Assembly: GCA_002470695.1 (NCBI GenBank)
Contig: DKNM01000003.1
Span: 18,051 to 37,372, forward strand
DNA: 19,322 nt
From: Candidatus Neomicrothrix sp. UBA7388
GTDB lineage: Bacteria; Actinomycetota; Acidimicrobiia; Acidimicrobiales; Poriferisodalaceae
Direction: 5' to 3'
Below the pieces are notes generated by a model that was given only the letters and a program-made list of their open reading frames with translations, was not told the origin of the DNA and did not search any database. This document shows, piece after piece, positions 1 to 6,889 of the stretch (its first letter is position 1; the number at the start of each line of letters is the position of its first letter). The position numbers and the translations under genes were made by a program.

Positions 1-7
1 CTGTAGC

Positions 8-1096
8 TCAGAAGCTGATCACCGTCCTTGCGACTGTGCCTTCCTTCATCCATGCGTAACCTTCGTTGACTTGTTCGAGATCGATAGTTGCGGAGACCAT
101 CTCATCGAGCAAGAGTCGCCCGTTCAAATAGAGATCAATCATTTGAGGGATGTCAGTTCGGAATTGGTTGGAACCCATCATCGAACCTTGGAGCTTCTTT
201 TCGCTTAGGAAATCGATGCCTCGAATTTCGAGCTTGGTGCTCGAAGGAACCATTCCCACTATGGTGGCTGTTCCGCCAACCGCCAACATCTCGAATGCTT
301 GTTCGGCAGTTTGCTTTAGGCCAATCGCCTCGAAGCTGTACTCCACTCCTCCTTTTGTTAACTCCTTCACGGCGGTGACAACATCATCGGTTTCTGACGC
401 ATTAAGAGTGTCCGTCGCTCCCATTACTTTCGCTGTTTCGAGTTTTTCGGCGCTCATGTCAACCGCGATAATGCGGCTTGCTCCGGCTACGCGAGCGCCT
501 TGAATTGCTGAAAGGCCAATGCCACCGCAGCCAATTACGCAAACGGTAGCTCCGACGGGAACGGCCGCTGTTTTGACTGCTGCGCCAAAGCCCGTGGTGA
601 CGCCGCACCCAATTAGGCAGGCCTTTTCTAGGGAAACATCTTCGGTAACTTTCACTATGCCATTTTGATGGATAAGCATTTCCTCGGCAAAGCCACCAAG
701 CCGAGCCATTTGGTCAACGGGCGTTCCGTCGTGGCGTTGCAATCTAGGCTCGTCATCGCGCCCTCGTGACGTCGCCCTGGTGTTGGAGCATCTGTGCGGG
801 TTACCCGATAAGCATTGCCGACATTGACCACAGAAGATCGAGAGGCAAGCAACGACGTGATCACCTGGTTTCACATACGTAACGTCGCGTCCGACGGATT
901 GAACGATGCCAGCTGACTCATGGCCCATTACGGCTGGAAGTTTACTTCGAAACAGGCCCTCCATGAAGTGAAGGTCAGAATGGCACAGGCCGGCACCTAC
1001 GGTTTGGATAAGAACCTCTTGTGGTCCTGGTGTGTCAATCTTTAAATCTTCTATGACTAGATCTCCCGGCTGTTCGCACAACACCGCTGCTTTCAT
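8..1096 (-). CDS. Zinc-dependent alcohol dehydrogenase (MDR superfamily, class III/NDMA-ADH-like)
   Basis: A 362-residue medium-chain dehydrogenase of normal family length, predicted to oxidise an alcohol (or thiol-adduct of an aldehyde) with NAD(P)+ in the cytosol. Visible catalytic-zinc ligands are C38, H59 with E60 in the GHE motif, and C163. The structural-zinc lobe has C89, C92, C95 and C103. The Rossmann motif GCGGIG lies at 188-193, and D212 at the end of the second beta strand favours NAD+. An insert at about 104-133 resembles that of hydroxymethyl-thiol and NDMA-dependent alcohol dehydrogenases of actinobacteria. The ATG is preceded by a strong GGGAGG ribosome site. It is divergent from the selenoprotein operon across 153 bases and ends with TGA. 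The substrate is not determinable; a mycothiol- or glutathione-linked formaldehyde role is possible but unproven. Confidence 0.9.
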   Translation of the reverse strand: MKAAVLCEQPGDLVIEDLKIDTPGPQEVLIQTVGAGLCHSDLHFMEGLFRSKLPAVMGHESAGIVQSVGRDVTYVKPGDHVVACLSIFCGQCRQCLSGNPHRCSNTRATSRGRDDEPRLQRHDGTPVDQMARLGGFAEEMLIHQNGIVKVTEDVSLEKACLIGCGVTTGFGAAVKTAAVPVGATVCVIGCGGIGLSAIQGARVAGASRIIAVDMSAEKLETAKVMGATDTLNASETDDVVTAVKELTKGGVEYSFEAIGLKQTAEQAFEMLAVGGTATIVGMVPSSTKLEIRGIDFLSEKKLQGSMMGSNQFRTDIPQMIDLYLNGRLLLDEMVSATIDLEQVNEGYAWMKEGTVARTVISF

Positions 1097-1249
1097 GATG
1101 GCCTCCCGATTGCAAGCGTGCCCGCGAGCCTATGCACTTGTGCTAGCCCGTGCCTAGAAAAGCGATCTATGCTTACTATTAGCTTGTTGGGCAGGCGGAT
1201 CTTCTATCCGCTCGCTTGAGTAGGCCGACAGCCTAGATCGGGAGGCACT
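1097..1249. promoter_or_regulatory. Divergent intergenic region with a small inverted repeat
   Basis: This gap separates the start codons of the alcohol dehydrogenase (-) and the selenoprotein operon (+), so it should carry both promoters. Within it is a perfect inverted repeat, GCGGAT at 1195-1200 and ATCCGC at 1206-1211, with a 5-base CTTCT loop. It lies about 40 bases upstream of the GTG at 1250 and could be an operator or a leader hairpin. Both flanking genes have very similar ribosome sites built on ATCGGGAGGC. No convincing -35/-10 pair was identified, so promoter positions are not given. Confidence 0.4.
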
Positions 1250-1819
1250 GTGGCAAACGAGTTGGGTCATCTACCTAAAGTTGAAGAGTTAAACGATCTC
1301 GATCGCCTTCGTTTGGAGACGTGGTACGACAAGGCGTATAGCGATGACAACCTTTTCCGGACTCTGGCAAATGATCCAGCAACTCTTGAAATGTTTTTGA
1401 GTTGGGTCGGCCAGGTCTATAGCGGCGAGTCCGGTTTTGATCGCGAAATGATTGAGATGTGTCGCATTCGCATGGCGAATGTAAATGAATGTTTTCATTG
1501 AAGCCTGGTGAAGAGCGCATCGTTGGTGCGTAAGGGGCTTAGTGACGAGAAGCTTTCTCAACTATCTGATTATCGAACTTCTGATTTGCCTGATTCTTGG
1601 AAGGCGGCGATTGCCTTAAGTGAACATCTTGCCGGTGCTCCTAAGGGCCCGCTGCCGGCAACTCTTGATGCTGAATTAAAGCTCCATTACTCCGCTAGTG
1701 AAATTCTTCGCCTTGGAGCTTTGCTAGCCGTTGGCAGCGGGTGGCAAAGAATGATTGAAGCCTTTGGTATTCGGCCTGATCATTATGATGATGGGCAAGC
1801 TGGCCCTTGGGCTGATTAA
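1250..1819 (+). CDS. Predicted selenoprotein: carboxymuconolactone decarboxylase/AhpD-like protein with CxxU active site (in-frame TGA = Sec84)
   Basis: A single 190-codon reading frame interrupted only by TGA at 1499-1501. Both halves share one frame and together make one complete CMD/AhpD-like protein of 189 residues. The first half ends in a VNECFH motif and the second continues with SLVKSASL, then GLSDEKL, LPDSWKAA and a C-terminal LRLGALLAVGSGWQRM segment typical of the actinobacterial CMD subfamily. In that subfamily the redox motif is CxxC; here it reads C81-F-H-TGA, so the TGA replaces the second Cys, the textbook position for selenocysteine. The His often found four residues after the second Cys is Lys here. 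Relatives act as alkylhydroperoxidase/disulfide-reductase-type redox proteins. The start is GTG with GGAGG four bases upstream. The thioesterase starts 38 bases downstream, so the two are probably cotranscribed. Alternatives are a nonsense mutation, a sequencing error of TGC/TGT, or two ORFs; GTG 1508 has no ribosome site. Confidence 0.85.
1499..1540 (+). promoter_or_regulatory. Putative bacterial SECIS element directly after the UGA codon
   Basis: Two stacked helices can be drawn by hand. The lower helix pairs AAGCC (1501-1505, including the A of the UGA) with GGCTT (1536-1540), plus a U-G pair 1506/1535. An internal loop (1507-1514 against 1532-1534) follows. The upper helix pairs 1515-1521 with 1525-1531 (seven pairs, two of them G-U) and closes on a GUU apical loop at 1522-1524. 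The loop begins with G and lies 20 bases beyond the UGA. This agrees with the general bacterial SECIS pattern: a hairpin inside the coding region, a small apical loop with an early G, roughly 16-37 bases from the UGA. The energy was not calculated. Confidence 0.65.
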
Positions 1820-1857
1820 CCGCTTAACGTTTTCCTTTCGATACCATCTTCAAGCTG

Positions 1858-2685
1858 ATGAACCAGGCAAGTAACTCACCTTCTGTGCCCAGAGCGTCAC
1901 AGGGCTCGGGAACAATCACAGAGCTCAAGGAGATTGATGGTCCCGGAGCATTTTCATTTTTAGTCACTGATTCGGTAGCAGGTGCAACGGGTACGTTGCA
2001 TGGCGGTTGCGGGTTAGCGGCCACGGGAATTGCCCTGGAGCGGGTGACGGGGCGGCCCATCTCCTTTATTGCTGGACAGTACCTTTCTCGAGCGCCTGTT
2101 GGATCAACGGTGCAAGTGCATGTTGAGGAATTGGCGGTGGGGAACCGTGTTACTCAAGCCGCGGCTTTAATCACGCTAGACCAGCAAATTGTTCTGCGTG
2201 CGAGCGCAGCGCTTGGAGGGCATGACCTCGGGATTGACAGGCAGTGGTGCGCACTCCCTGAGGTTCCGCCACCGGGTGAATGCGAGTCCCGACCACTGAC
2301 CTCGGAATCTGGTAATTCATTCACCGACCAAGCAGATATTCGTCTGGCGGGGCAAGTTGCGGGCGAGAACACGGTTATGTATTGGGCGCGATTAACGAAC
2401 GTTGTGAGTTCGAATCCTGACTCGCTAATCGCGCTCGCGGATTTAATTCCGAGTGGCATGCGCGTGAGTCTTGATGCTGGCTTTCGAGGGTCTAGCCTGG
2501 ATCACTCGGTGAAAATAACCGGAACCGGCAACAGCGACTGGGTTCTTTTGCGTATCACCTCCAGTGCGATTCGGAATAGTATTGGACATGGCGCCGTGGA
2601 AATCTTTTCACCTGATGGGCAACTTTTAGCTGTCGGCAGTCAGTCGTTTGCTATCTCATCTATCACTGGGGTGCTTGACCGTTAA
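1858..2685 (+). CDS. Acyl-CoA thioesterase-like double-hotdog protein
   Basis: A 275-residue protein with two hotdog-like halves. The N-terminal half (about 25-125) contains a central-helix motif LHGGCGLAA and a strand pattern ending in IVLRASAALGG. The C-terminal half (about 150-270) has the thioesterase-like LIALADLIPSGM and LDHSVKI segments and ends in a LLAVGSQSFAI strand. This matches the TesB/4HBT_3-type acyl-CoA thioesterase superfamily, which hydrolyses acyl-CoA to free acid and CoA in the cytosol. The ATG has only a poor ribosome site, and the gene starts 38 bases after the selenoprotein stop, suggesting one transcript. The acyl substrate is unknown. The family call is moderately firm; that it is an active thioesterase is inference. 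Confidence 0.75.
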   Translation: MNQASNSPSVPRASQGSGTITELKEIDGPGAFSFLVTDSVAGATGTLHGGCGLAATGIALERVTGRPISFIAGQYLSRAPVGSTVQVHVEELAVGNRVTQAAALITLDQQIVLRASAALGGHDLGIDRQWCALPEVPPPGECESRPLTSESGNSFTDQADIRLAGQVAGENTVMYWARLTNVVSSNPDSLIALADLIPSGMRVSLDAGFRGSSLDHSVKITGTGNSDWVLLRITSSAIRNSIGHGAVEIFSPDGQLLAVGSQSFAISSITGVLDR

Positions 2686-2708
2686 AGGCGTAAAGATGGA
2701 GACGTGTG

Positions 2709-2993
2709 ATGGTTGGTTATGTGGTTTTTCAAGGCGATGTTTTCGATAGCGCGACCTACGACCGCTATAAACCTCTTGCGGCTGAATCCGTTGCGCAGTA
2801 CGGCGGGAAGTATCTCATTCGTGGCGGAAACTTCATATCGCTAGAGGGCGAGATGCCGCCCTCCCGTAACGTGGTTATCGAGTTTCCTTCGGTAGCAGCC
2901 GCTCAGGAGTGGTACGAATCCGTTGAGTACGCCGAAGCGAGGCCCTTACGCAACGCGGCGAGCAGCGGACGTCTGTTCATAATCGAAGGTTGA
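2709..2993 (+). CDS. DUF1330 family protein
   Basis: A small 94-residue alpha/beta dimeric-barrel-like protein (ferredoxin-like fold) with the DUF1330 hallmarks: an initial GYVVFQGDV strand, Y-D-R-Y-K, a conserved YLIRGG motif, the VVIEFPS strand and the EWYES...Y.EARPLR helix. Function is unknown for the family; members are usually scattered among catabolic genes. ATG at 2709 is chosen because GGAG at 2698-2701 then stands seven bases away; GTG at 2706 directly before it is the alternative. It follows the thioesterase stop by 23 bases and is the last gene of the + strand operon. Confidence 0.85.
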   Translation: MVGYVVFQGDVFDSATYDRYKPLAAESVAQYGGKYLIRGGNFISLEGEMPPSRNVVIEFPSVAAAQEWYESVEYAEARPLRNAASSGRLFIIEG

Positions 2994-2997
2994 GGAA

Positions 2998-3014
2998 GGC
3001 CGCTAGCCGCGGCC
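2998..3014. terminator. GC-rich hairpin between convergent genes, possible weak bidirectional terminator
   Basis: A perfect six-base inverted repeat, GGCCGC (2998-3003) and GCGGCC (3009-3014), with loop TAGCC, sits between the end of the DUF1330 gene (+, stop at 2991-2993) and the end of the SDR gene (-, stop within the loop). It overlaps the last SDR codons. There is no T-run on either side, so a classical intrinsic terminator is not shown. Its position where two transcripts meet is the only functional hint. Confidence 0.35.
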
Positions 3015-3758
3015 GATAAAGGGCATGCCGTTGGCCATTATGGTCATTTGCGGGATGTTGGCGTCCAAAGGCAGCCCGGCCATCATTACGATTGCTCTAG
3101 CGACATCTGCAGCATCCATTGTGGCTTCAGGGGATATGTCGCCGTTAGGTTGAAGAACTCCCTTCTGCATCTGAGCAGTTAATGGTGTTCGAGCGTTTCC
3201 AATATCGATTTGTCCGACTGCTATGCCGTAGTCCCGCCCCTCAAGAGATAGCGCTTTTGTCAGCCCAGTCATGGCGTGTTTCGTCGCGGTGTAGGGAGCC
3301 GAGTAGGGGCGGGGGGTTTGCGCCGAGATTGAACCGTTGTTGATTATTCTGCCGCCTCCAGGTTTTTGTGTTTTCATCTGCTGAAACGCAGCGCGACAAC
3401 ATAGCCAAGAGCCGGTTAGGTTTACGTCGACTACTTCCCGCCACTGCTCTATAGCGAGGTCCTCAATGGGCACGGCTGGCGCTCCGATCCCAGCATTATT
3501 GAAGAGGAGGTCTACCCGACCGAATTGTTCTACAGTCTCCTGGAAGAGTTGATCGACCGTTTCTGCATCGGAGATGTCCCCGGGGACGCAAAGGCTAGGC
3601 CTAGTGAGGTCAGCACTTGCGGCGTCTAAGGCCGTGGGTCGGCGACCGCAGAGAACAATATTCCAACCTGCGCTATCGAGCGCTTGGGCTGTCGCCGCGC
3701 CTATCCCGGACCCAGCGCCGGTGATGACAGCGACCTTAGCGTTGTCGGAATTTACCAC
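3003..3758 (-). CDS. Short-chain dehydrogenase/reductase (SDR)
   Basis: A 251-residue classical SDR. The dinucleotide motif TGAGSGIG is at 13-20, two Arg at 39-40 suggest NADP(H), NNAG is at 87-90, N113 is present, and the catalytic set S143, Y156, K160 is complete with the usual spacing. The C-terminus carries a substrate loop around 170-215. It begins with GTG one base after the glutaminyl-tRNA synthetase stop, with AAGG upstream, so the two are translationally close. It would interconvert an alcohol and a ketone or aldehyde; the substrate is not determinable. It is the last gene of the long minus-strand run and converges on the DUF1330 gene. Confidence 0.9.
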   Translation of the reverse strand: MVNSDNAKVAVITGAGSGIGAATAQALDSAGWNIVLCGRRPTALDAASADLTRPSLCVPGDISDAETVDQLFQETVEQFGRVDLLFNNAGIGAPAVPIEDLAIEQWREVVDVNLTGSWLCCRAAFQQMKTQKPGGGRIINNGSISAQTPRPYSAPYTATKHAMTGLTKALSLEGRDYGIAVGQIDIGNARTPLTAQMQKGVLQPNGDISPEATMDAADVARAIVMMAGLPLDANIPQMTIMANGMPFIGRG

Positions 3759-3759
3759 T

Positions 3760-5478
3760 TTAAGAACCTTCTGCTTGCTTCTGAATGCGGGCCCACTCGT
3801 CTCTCAGACCCACGGTTCTGTGGAAGTGAAGTTCGCGATTGGCGTCGGCTGCGAAATAACCGACACGCTCAAATTGGACTACTTCACCTGCTTGGAGGTT
3901 CGCGATGGAGGGTTCGAATTTGCATCCGGTAATGAGGTCGAGCGAGTTCTGGTTGATGTCGTCTAAAGGTTCTCCCGTCCGCTCACCTGGTACTTGTTCG
4001 GTGAAGAGTCGATCATAAAGTGCTACTGAGCCTTCCAGAGCGTGGACAGCGCTCACCCATTGAATTGTGGCTTTCACTTTGCGCCCATCAGGAGCAGCTC
4101 CGCCCGCTGTGGCTGGGTCATAGGTACAGTGGATCTCTGTAGGTCGCCCTGACTCGTCACAGAGAGCATCGGTGCAAGTCACGAGGTAACCACCTCGCAA
4201 CCGCACCTCGCGTCCAGGCGTGAGTCGAAAATACTTAGGTGGCGGGTCCAGTTTGAAGTCTTCTTCGTCTATCCATAGCTCGCCGCTAAATGGGATTTCG
4301 CGCTGCCCATCAGCTTCGTTTTCTGGATTATTGGGAAGCGATCGGTATTCGACGATCGGTTGGTTTTGAGCATCGGTGGGCCAATTCGTAATCACCAGTT
4401 TGAGCGGTCGAAGTACCGCCATCTTGCGTAAGCAACTGCGATTCAGGTCAGCGCGCACAAATGACTCGAGGAGCTCGATGTCATGGCGCGAGTTAGTGCG
4501 TGCGACACCAATAGACGAACAAAAGTCACGAATTGAGCTAGCGGGGTATCCTCGGCGACGCAACGCTCGCAAAGTGGGAAGCCTCGGATCGTCCCAACCC
4601 TCGACGAAGCCTTGCTCGACTATTTCTCTTAGCTGCCGTTTTGAAGTGGTTGTGTAGGTCAAGTTAAGGCGTGCAAACTCAGTCTGATAGGGGGCTGGGG
4701 CGCTTAAAGGCAGTTGCTCCAAGAACCAGTCGTATAGAGAACGATTGTCAGAAAATTCAAGACTGCACAACGAATGAGTGACGCCTTCGATAGCGTCGCC
4801 TTGACCATGTGCCCAATCGTATGTTGGGTAAATCTTCCATGTGTCGCCAGTTCTGAAGTGAGTCATATGTCGAATTCGGTACATGACAGGATCACGCAGT
4901 TGCATGTTTTCGTGCTGCATATCGATTTTGGCTCTTAGAACACATGACCCTTCCGGTAGCTCGCCCTCTTTCATTGCACGCAAGAGGCGCAAGTTGTCGT
5001 CAGGCGCTCGGTTGCGGAAAGGGCTCTCGACACCTGGCTGTCCGAACCCCCCGCGTTGCTCGGCTATCAAGTCCGCAGATTGTTCGTCAACGTATGCAAG
5101 ACCCTTGGTCACCAAGAGTTCGGCCCATTCGTAAAGTTGTTCAAAATAGTCCGAGGCATGGGTGATTCCGTCTGGGGAAAATCCAAGCCATTCAATATCT
5201 TCGCAAATAGCGTCAGCGTAGGCTTGGTCCTCTGTGGCTGGATTGGTGTCGTCAAATCGAAGAAAGCAACTCCCGTTGTTTTCTAGGGCGATTGCGAAAT
5301 CAAGGACTATTGCTTTTGCGTGTCCGATATGCAGAAAGCCATTCGGCTCCGGCGGAAACCTAGTCTGAACTCGTCCGGCAAACCTAGCTGTGGCGATATC
5401 AGAAGCGACTAGGTCGCGGACAAAGTCCGTTCGTCCTGGGTCGTTAGCGTGATCCGGAGTGCTAGGGCTTTGCGTCAA
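3760..5478 (-). CDS. glnS: Glutaminyl-tRNA synthetase
   Basis: A 572-residue class I aminoacyl-tRNA synthetase that charges tRNA-Gln. Recognition is strong: [15 protein letters not shown] at 42-56 with HIGH at 50-53, the GlnRS-specific stretch [12 protein letters not shown] with DNRSLYDW after it (231-251), the KMSKS-equivalent TTSKR at 277-281, then VEGWDDPR and [14 protein letters not shown]. The C-terminal anticodon-binding beta barrels run from about 350 to the end. Length is slightly over the E. coli enzyme. The start is TTG, the only in-frame start before an upstream stop and without a clear ribosome site; the protein extends about eight residues further N-terminal than E. coli GlnRS. 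It is 34 bases after the SCO6745-like gene and one base before the SDR. Most actinobacteria lack GlnRS and make Gln-tRNA by amidation, so its presence is notable. Confidence 0.95.
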   Translation of the reverse strand: MTQSPSTPDHANDPGRTDFVRDLVASDIATARFAGRVQTRFPPEPNGFLHIGHAKAIVLDFAIALENNGSCFLRFDDTNPATEDQAYADAICEDIEWLGFSPDGITHASDYFEQLYEWAELLVTKGLAYVDEQSADLIAEQRGGFGQPGVESPFRNRAPDDNLRLLRAMKEGELPEGSCVLRAKIDMQHENMQLRDPVMYRIRHMTHFRTGDTWKIYPTYDWAHGQGDAIEGVTHSLCSLEFSDNRSLYDWFLEQLPLSAPAPYQTEFARLNLTYTTTSKRQLREIVEQGFVEGWDDPRLPTLRALRRRGYPASSIRDFCSSIGVARTNSRHDIELLESFVRADLNRSCLRKMAVLRPLKLVITNWPTDAQNQPIVEYRSLPNNPENEADGQREIPFSGELWIDEEDFKLDPPPKYFRLTPGREVRLRGGYLVTCTDALCDESGRPTEIHCTYDPATAGGAAPDGRKVKATIQWVSAVHALEGSVALYDRLFTEQVPGERTGEPLDDINQNSLDLITGCKFEPSIANLQAGEVVQFERVGYFAADANRELHFHRTVGLRDEWARIQKQAEGS

Positions 5479-5512
5479 CTGGGAAACCGATGTCTTTGGA
5501 ACTTCTCACAAG

Positions 5513-6406
5513 CTACCGTGCAGCGGAACCGGGAGAATGATCATTTCGGTTTAAATGCTTGGGCGGCCAATGTCCAGGCACTACCTCCGCTGTGATTAAG
5601 AACTCGGACACGCGCTCCAGTAACTCCATTGTGTGCATTGCGCTTTCTGGGTCAAGCATCGTTCCCAGAGTTGAAGCTCTTTGGTCGGTTAGAGCCTCGA
5701 TTAATTTTCGCTGCTGTCGCCCATCGTCGGTGTAGGAACCGTCGCTGTTCAACCAGCCCTGATCTCGGAGAACTAATAGTTCTATCTCCCATTCTTCAGG
5801 TAACCAACCGCGAATTTTCTGAATTACTTGAGGCGTTCCTCGACCATCGGCCACCATTAAGAGGTGGCAGCCCAAGCCAGAAATATCGAACTCCCTTAAA
5901 CATTGATTGTGGCCGTCAAATCGAAACTCGCGCATTAACGTCGCAGCGTGCCATAGGGCCAAAAGGGGCGTGGACGGCCATGGTTCAGATGCCCAGGCGG
6001 AAAATAGTGGGCGGTCTGTTCGGTCTAGCTGTTCCACTCCCTCTTTGAGTAGGGCTACCAAGCCTTCAAGATCTCTCTCGAACTCAAAATCTTTAAAGAT
6101 ACGCAACAGTGCGGCTTCTACAATGCCTAAGTGGGTGGAACGTGTAGCCTCCGGATCGAGAATTTCCCAACAGCCTGGGACAGCTTGCTCGACCATTCGA
6201 GGAGCAAAATTATAAAATAGATCCACAACTTCACGGGCTGATGCTGCACCCAGGGGCGCTGAGCGATAGGCGAAATAGCTGTGCCACCAGCCGCTATACC
6301 CGAAACGTTTCATCTGGTGAATTTCTGGAGCGTAGTAGCTGCAGGAGTGCAGCGACTCGGCGGCCCTAGCGAGCCGTCGTGCATTCCGTTCAGCGGACGA
6401 CTTCAT
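5513..6406 (-). CDS. SCO6745/SalK-like actinobacterial protein
   Basis: A 297-residue, largely helical soluble protein that matches by pattern the actinobacterial SCO6745 (SalK-like) family: an N-terminal ARRLARAAESLHSCSYYAPE segment, then FAYRSAPLG, the FYNFAPRMVEQAVPGCWE motif, LFSAWASEPWP, LWHAATLMREFRFDGH, a GLGCHLLM segment and a C-terminal winged-helix-like region with GWLPEEWE and DQGWLNSDGSYTDDGR. The last part resembles an MarR-type wing. Biochemical function is not established. ATG at 6406 has GAGG just upstream; a TTG at 6415 would overlap the cupin stop as TTGA and is the alternative. It lies downstream of the cupin and upstream of glnS on the same strand. Confidence 0.7.
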   Translation of the reverse strand: MKSSAERNARRLARAAESLHSCSYYAPEIHQMKRFGYSGWWHSYFAYRSAPLGAASAREVVDLFYNFAPRMVEQAVPGCWEILDPEATRSTHLGIVEAALLRIFKDFEFERDLEGLVALLKEGVEQLDRTDRPLFSAWASEPWPSTPLLALWHAATLMREFRFDGHNQCLREFDISGLGCHLLMVADGRGTPQVIQKIRGWLPEEWEIELLVLRDQGWLNSDGSYTDDGRQQRKLIEALTDQRASTLGTMLDPESAMHTMELLERVSEFLITAEVVPGHWPPKHLNRNDHSPGSAAR

Positions 6407-6411
6407 CGACC

Positions 6412-6852
6412 TCAACTGGTCTTTGCTTGTTTGCGAAGTCCTCGTTGAAAGTCGGCTGTTGACGATGTCCGATCAACTTCTAGGTCTTCATTGAAGGTCT
6501 CCCATATGTCCCCATCAACGGAAGTCATTGACAGGAGGATGACTGCCCCTTGGTCCCCGCCGGCTTCTATGTGGGACTCATTGCCGTCGTGTGTTGTGAA
6601 GGTGCCAGCTACGCGACGATGTACTGGCTGGTCGGCATTATCGACCTTGTAGATCAAATGCTCCCCTTCGAGGACGAGCGTCTTCACCGGTCCAATATGG
6701 CGGTGCGGGATGCATCTAACTCCAGGCTCGAACTTCATGAGTAATTCAACGGAGCCCGCAGCATCATTAACTTCGAGCACGTTGTAATAGAGGCCCTCAA
6801 ACCCCGGAAATTGAATCCAGTTAATCTCGGTTGAAAGTAATTGGGGAGTCAT
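6412..6852 (-). CDS. Cupin-domain protein (2,4'-dihydroxyacetophenone dioxygenase/ChrR-like)
   Basis: A 146-residue single-domain cupin. Motif 1 reads PGVRCIPHRHIGPVKTLVLEG, with metal-binding candidates H50 and H52; the Glu of the usual HxH(x4)E pattern is Lys57. Motif 2 supplies H94 in GNESH. The layout resembles dioxygenase-type cupins in which that Glu is also replaced. ATG 6852 is preferred to a longer frame from 6951 because the extension would run into the acyl-CoA dehydrogenase gene and adds no cupin sequence. The gene begins 37 bases after the acyl-CoA dehydrogenase stop. It may be a metal-dependent oxygenase, isomerase or a binding protein; activity is not shown. Confidence 0.7.
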   Translation of the reverse strand: MTPQLLSTEINWIQFPGFEGLYYNVLEVNDAAGSVELLMKFEPGVRCIPHRHIGPVKTLVLEGEHLIYKVDNADQPVHRRVAGTFTTHDGNESHIEAGGDQGAVILLSMTSVDGDIWETFNEDLEVDRTSSTADFQRGLRKQAKTS

Positions 6853-6889
6853 GCGATTCCAGTCGTCTTCGGGGCTAACAAATAAGCTA

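Noticed and set aside
1250..1501. Pseudogene (nonsense mutation) reading of the CMD gene
   Set aside because: The only stop lies at the redox Cys position and is followed by a SECIS-like hairpin; the rest of the frame is intact. Kept as an alternative within the finding, not as the main call.
1275..1561. Minus-strand frames opposite the selenoprotein
   Set aside because: They have no recognisable motifs or ribosome sites and lie antisense to a gene with clear family features.
1508..1819. Separate small gene starting at GTG 1508
   Set aside because: It has no ribosome site, lacks the N-terminal half of the CMD fold, and is in phase with the frame from 1250, so it is the second half of the selenoprotein.
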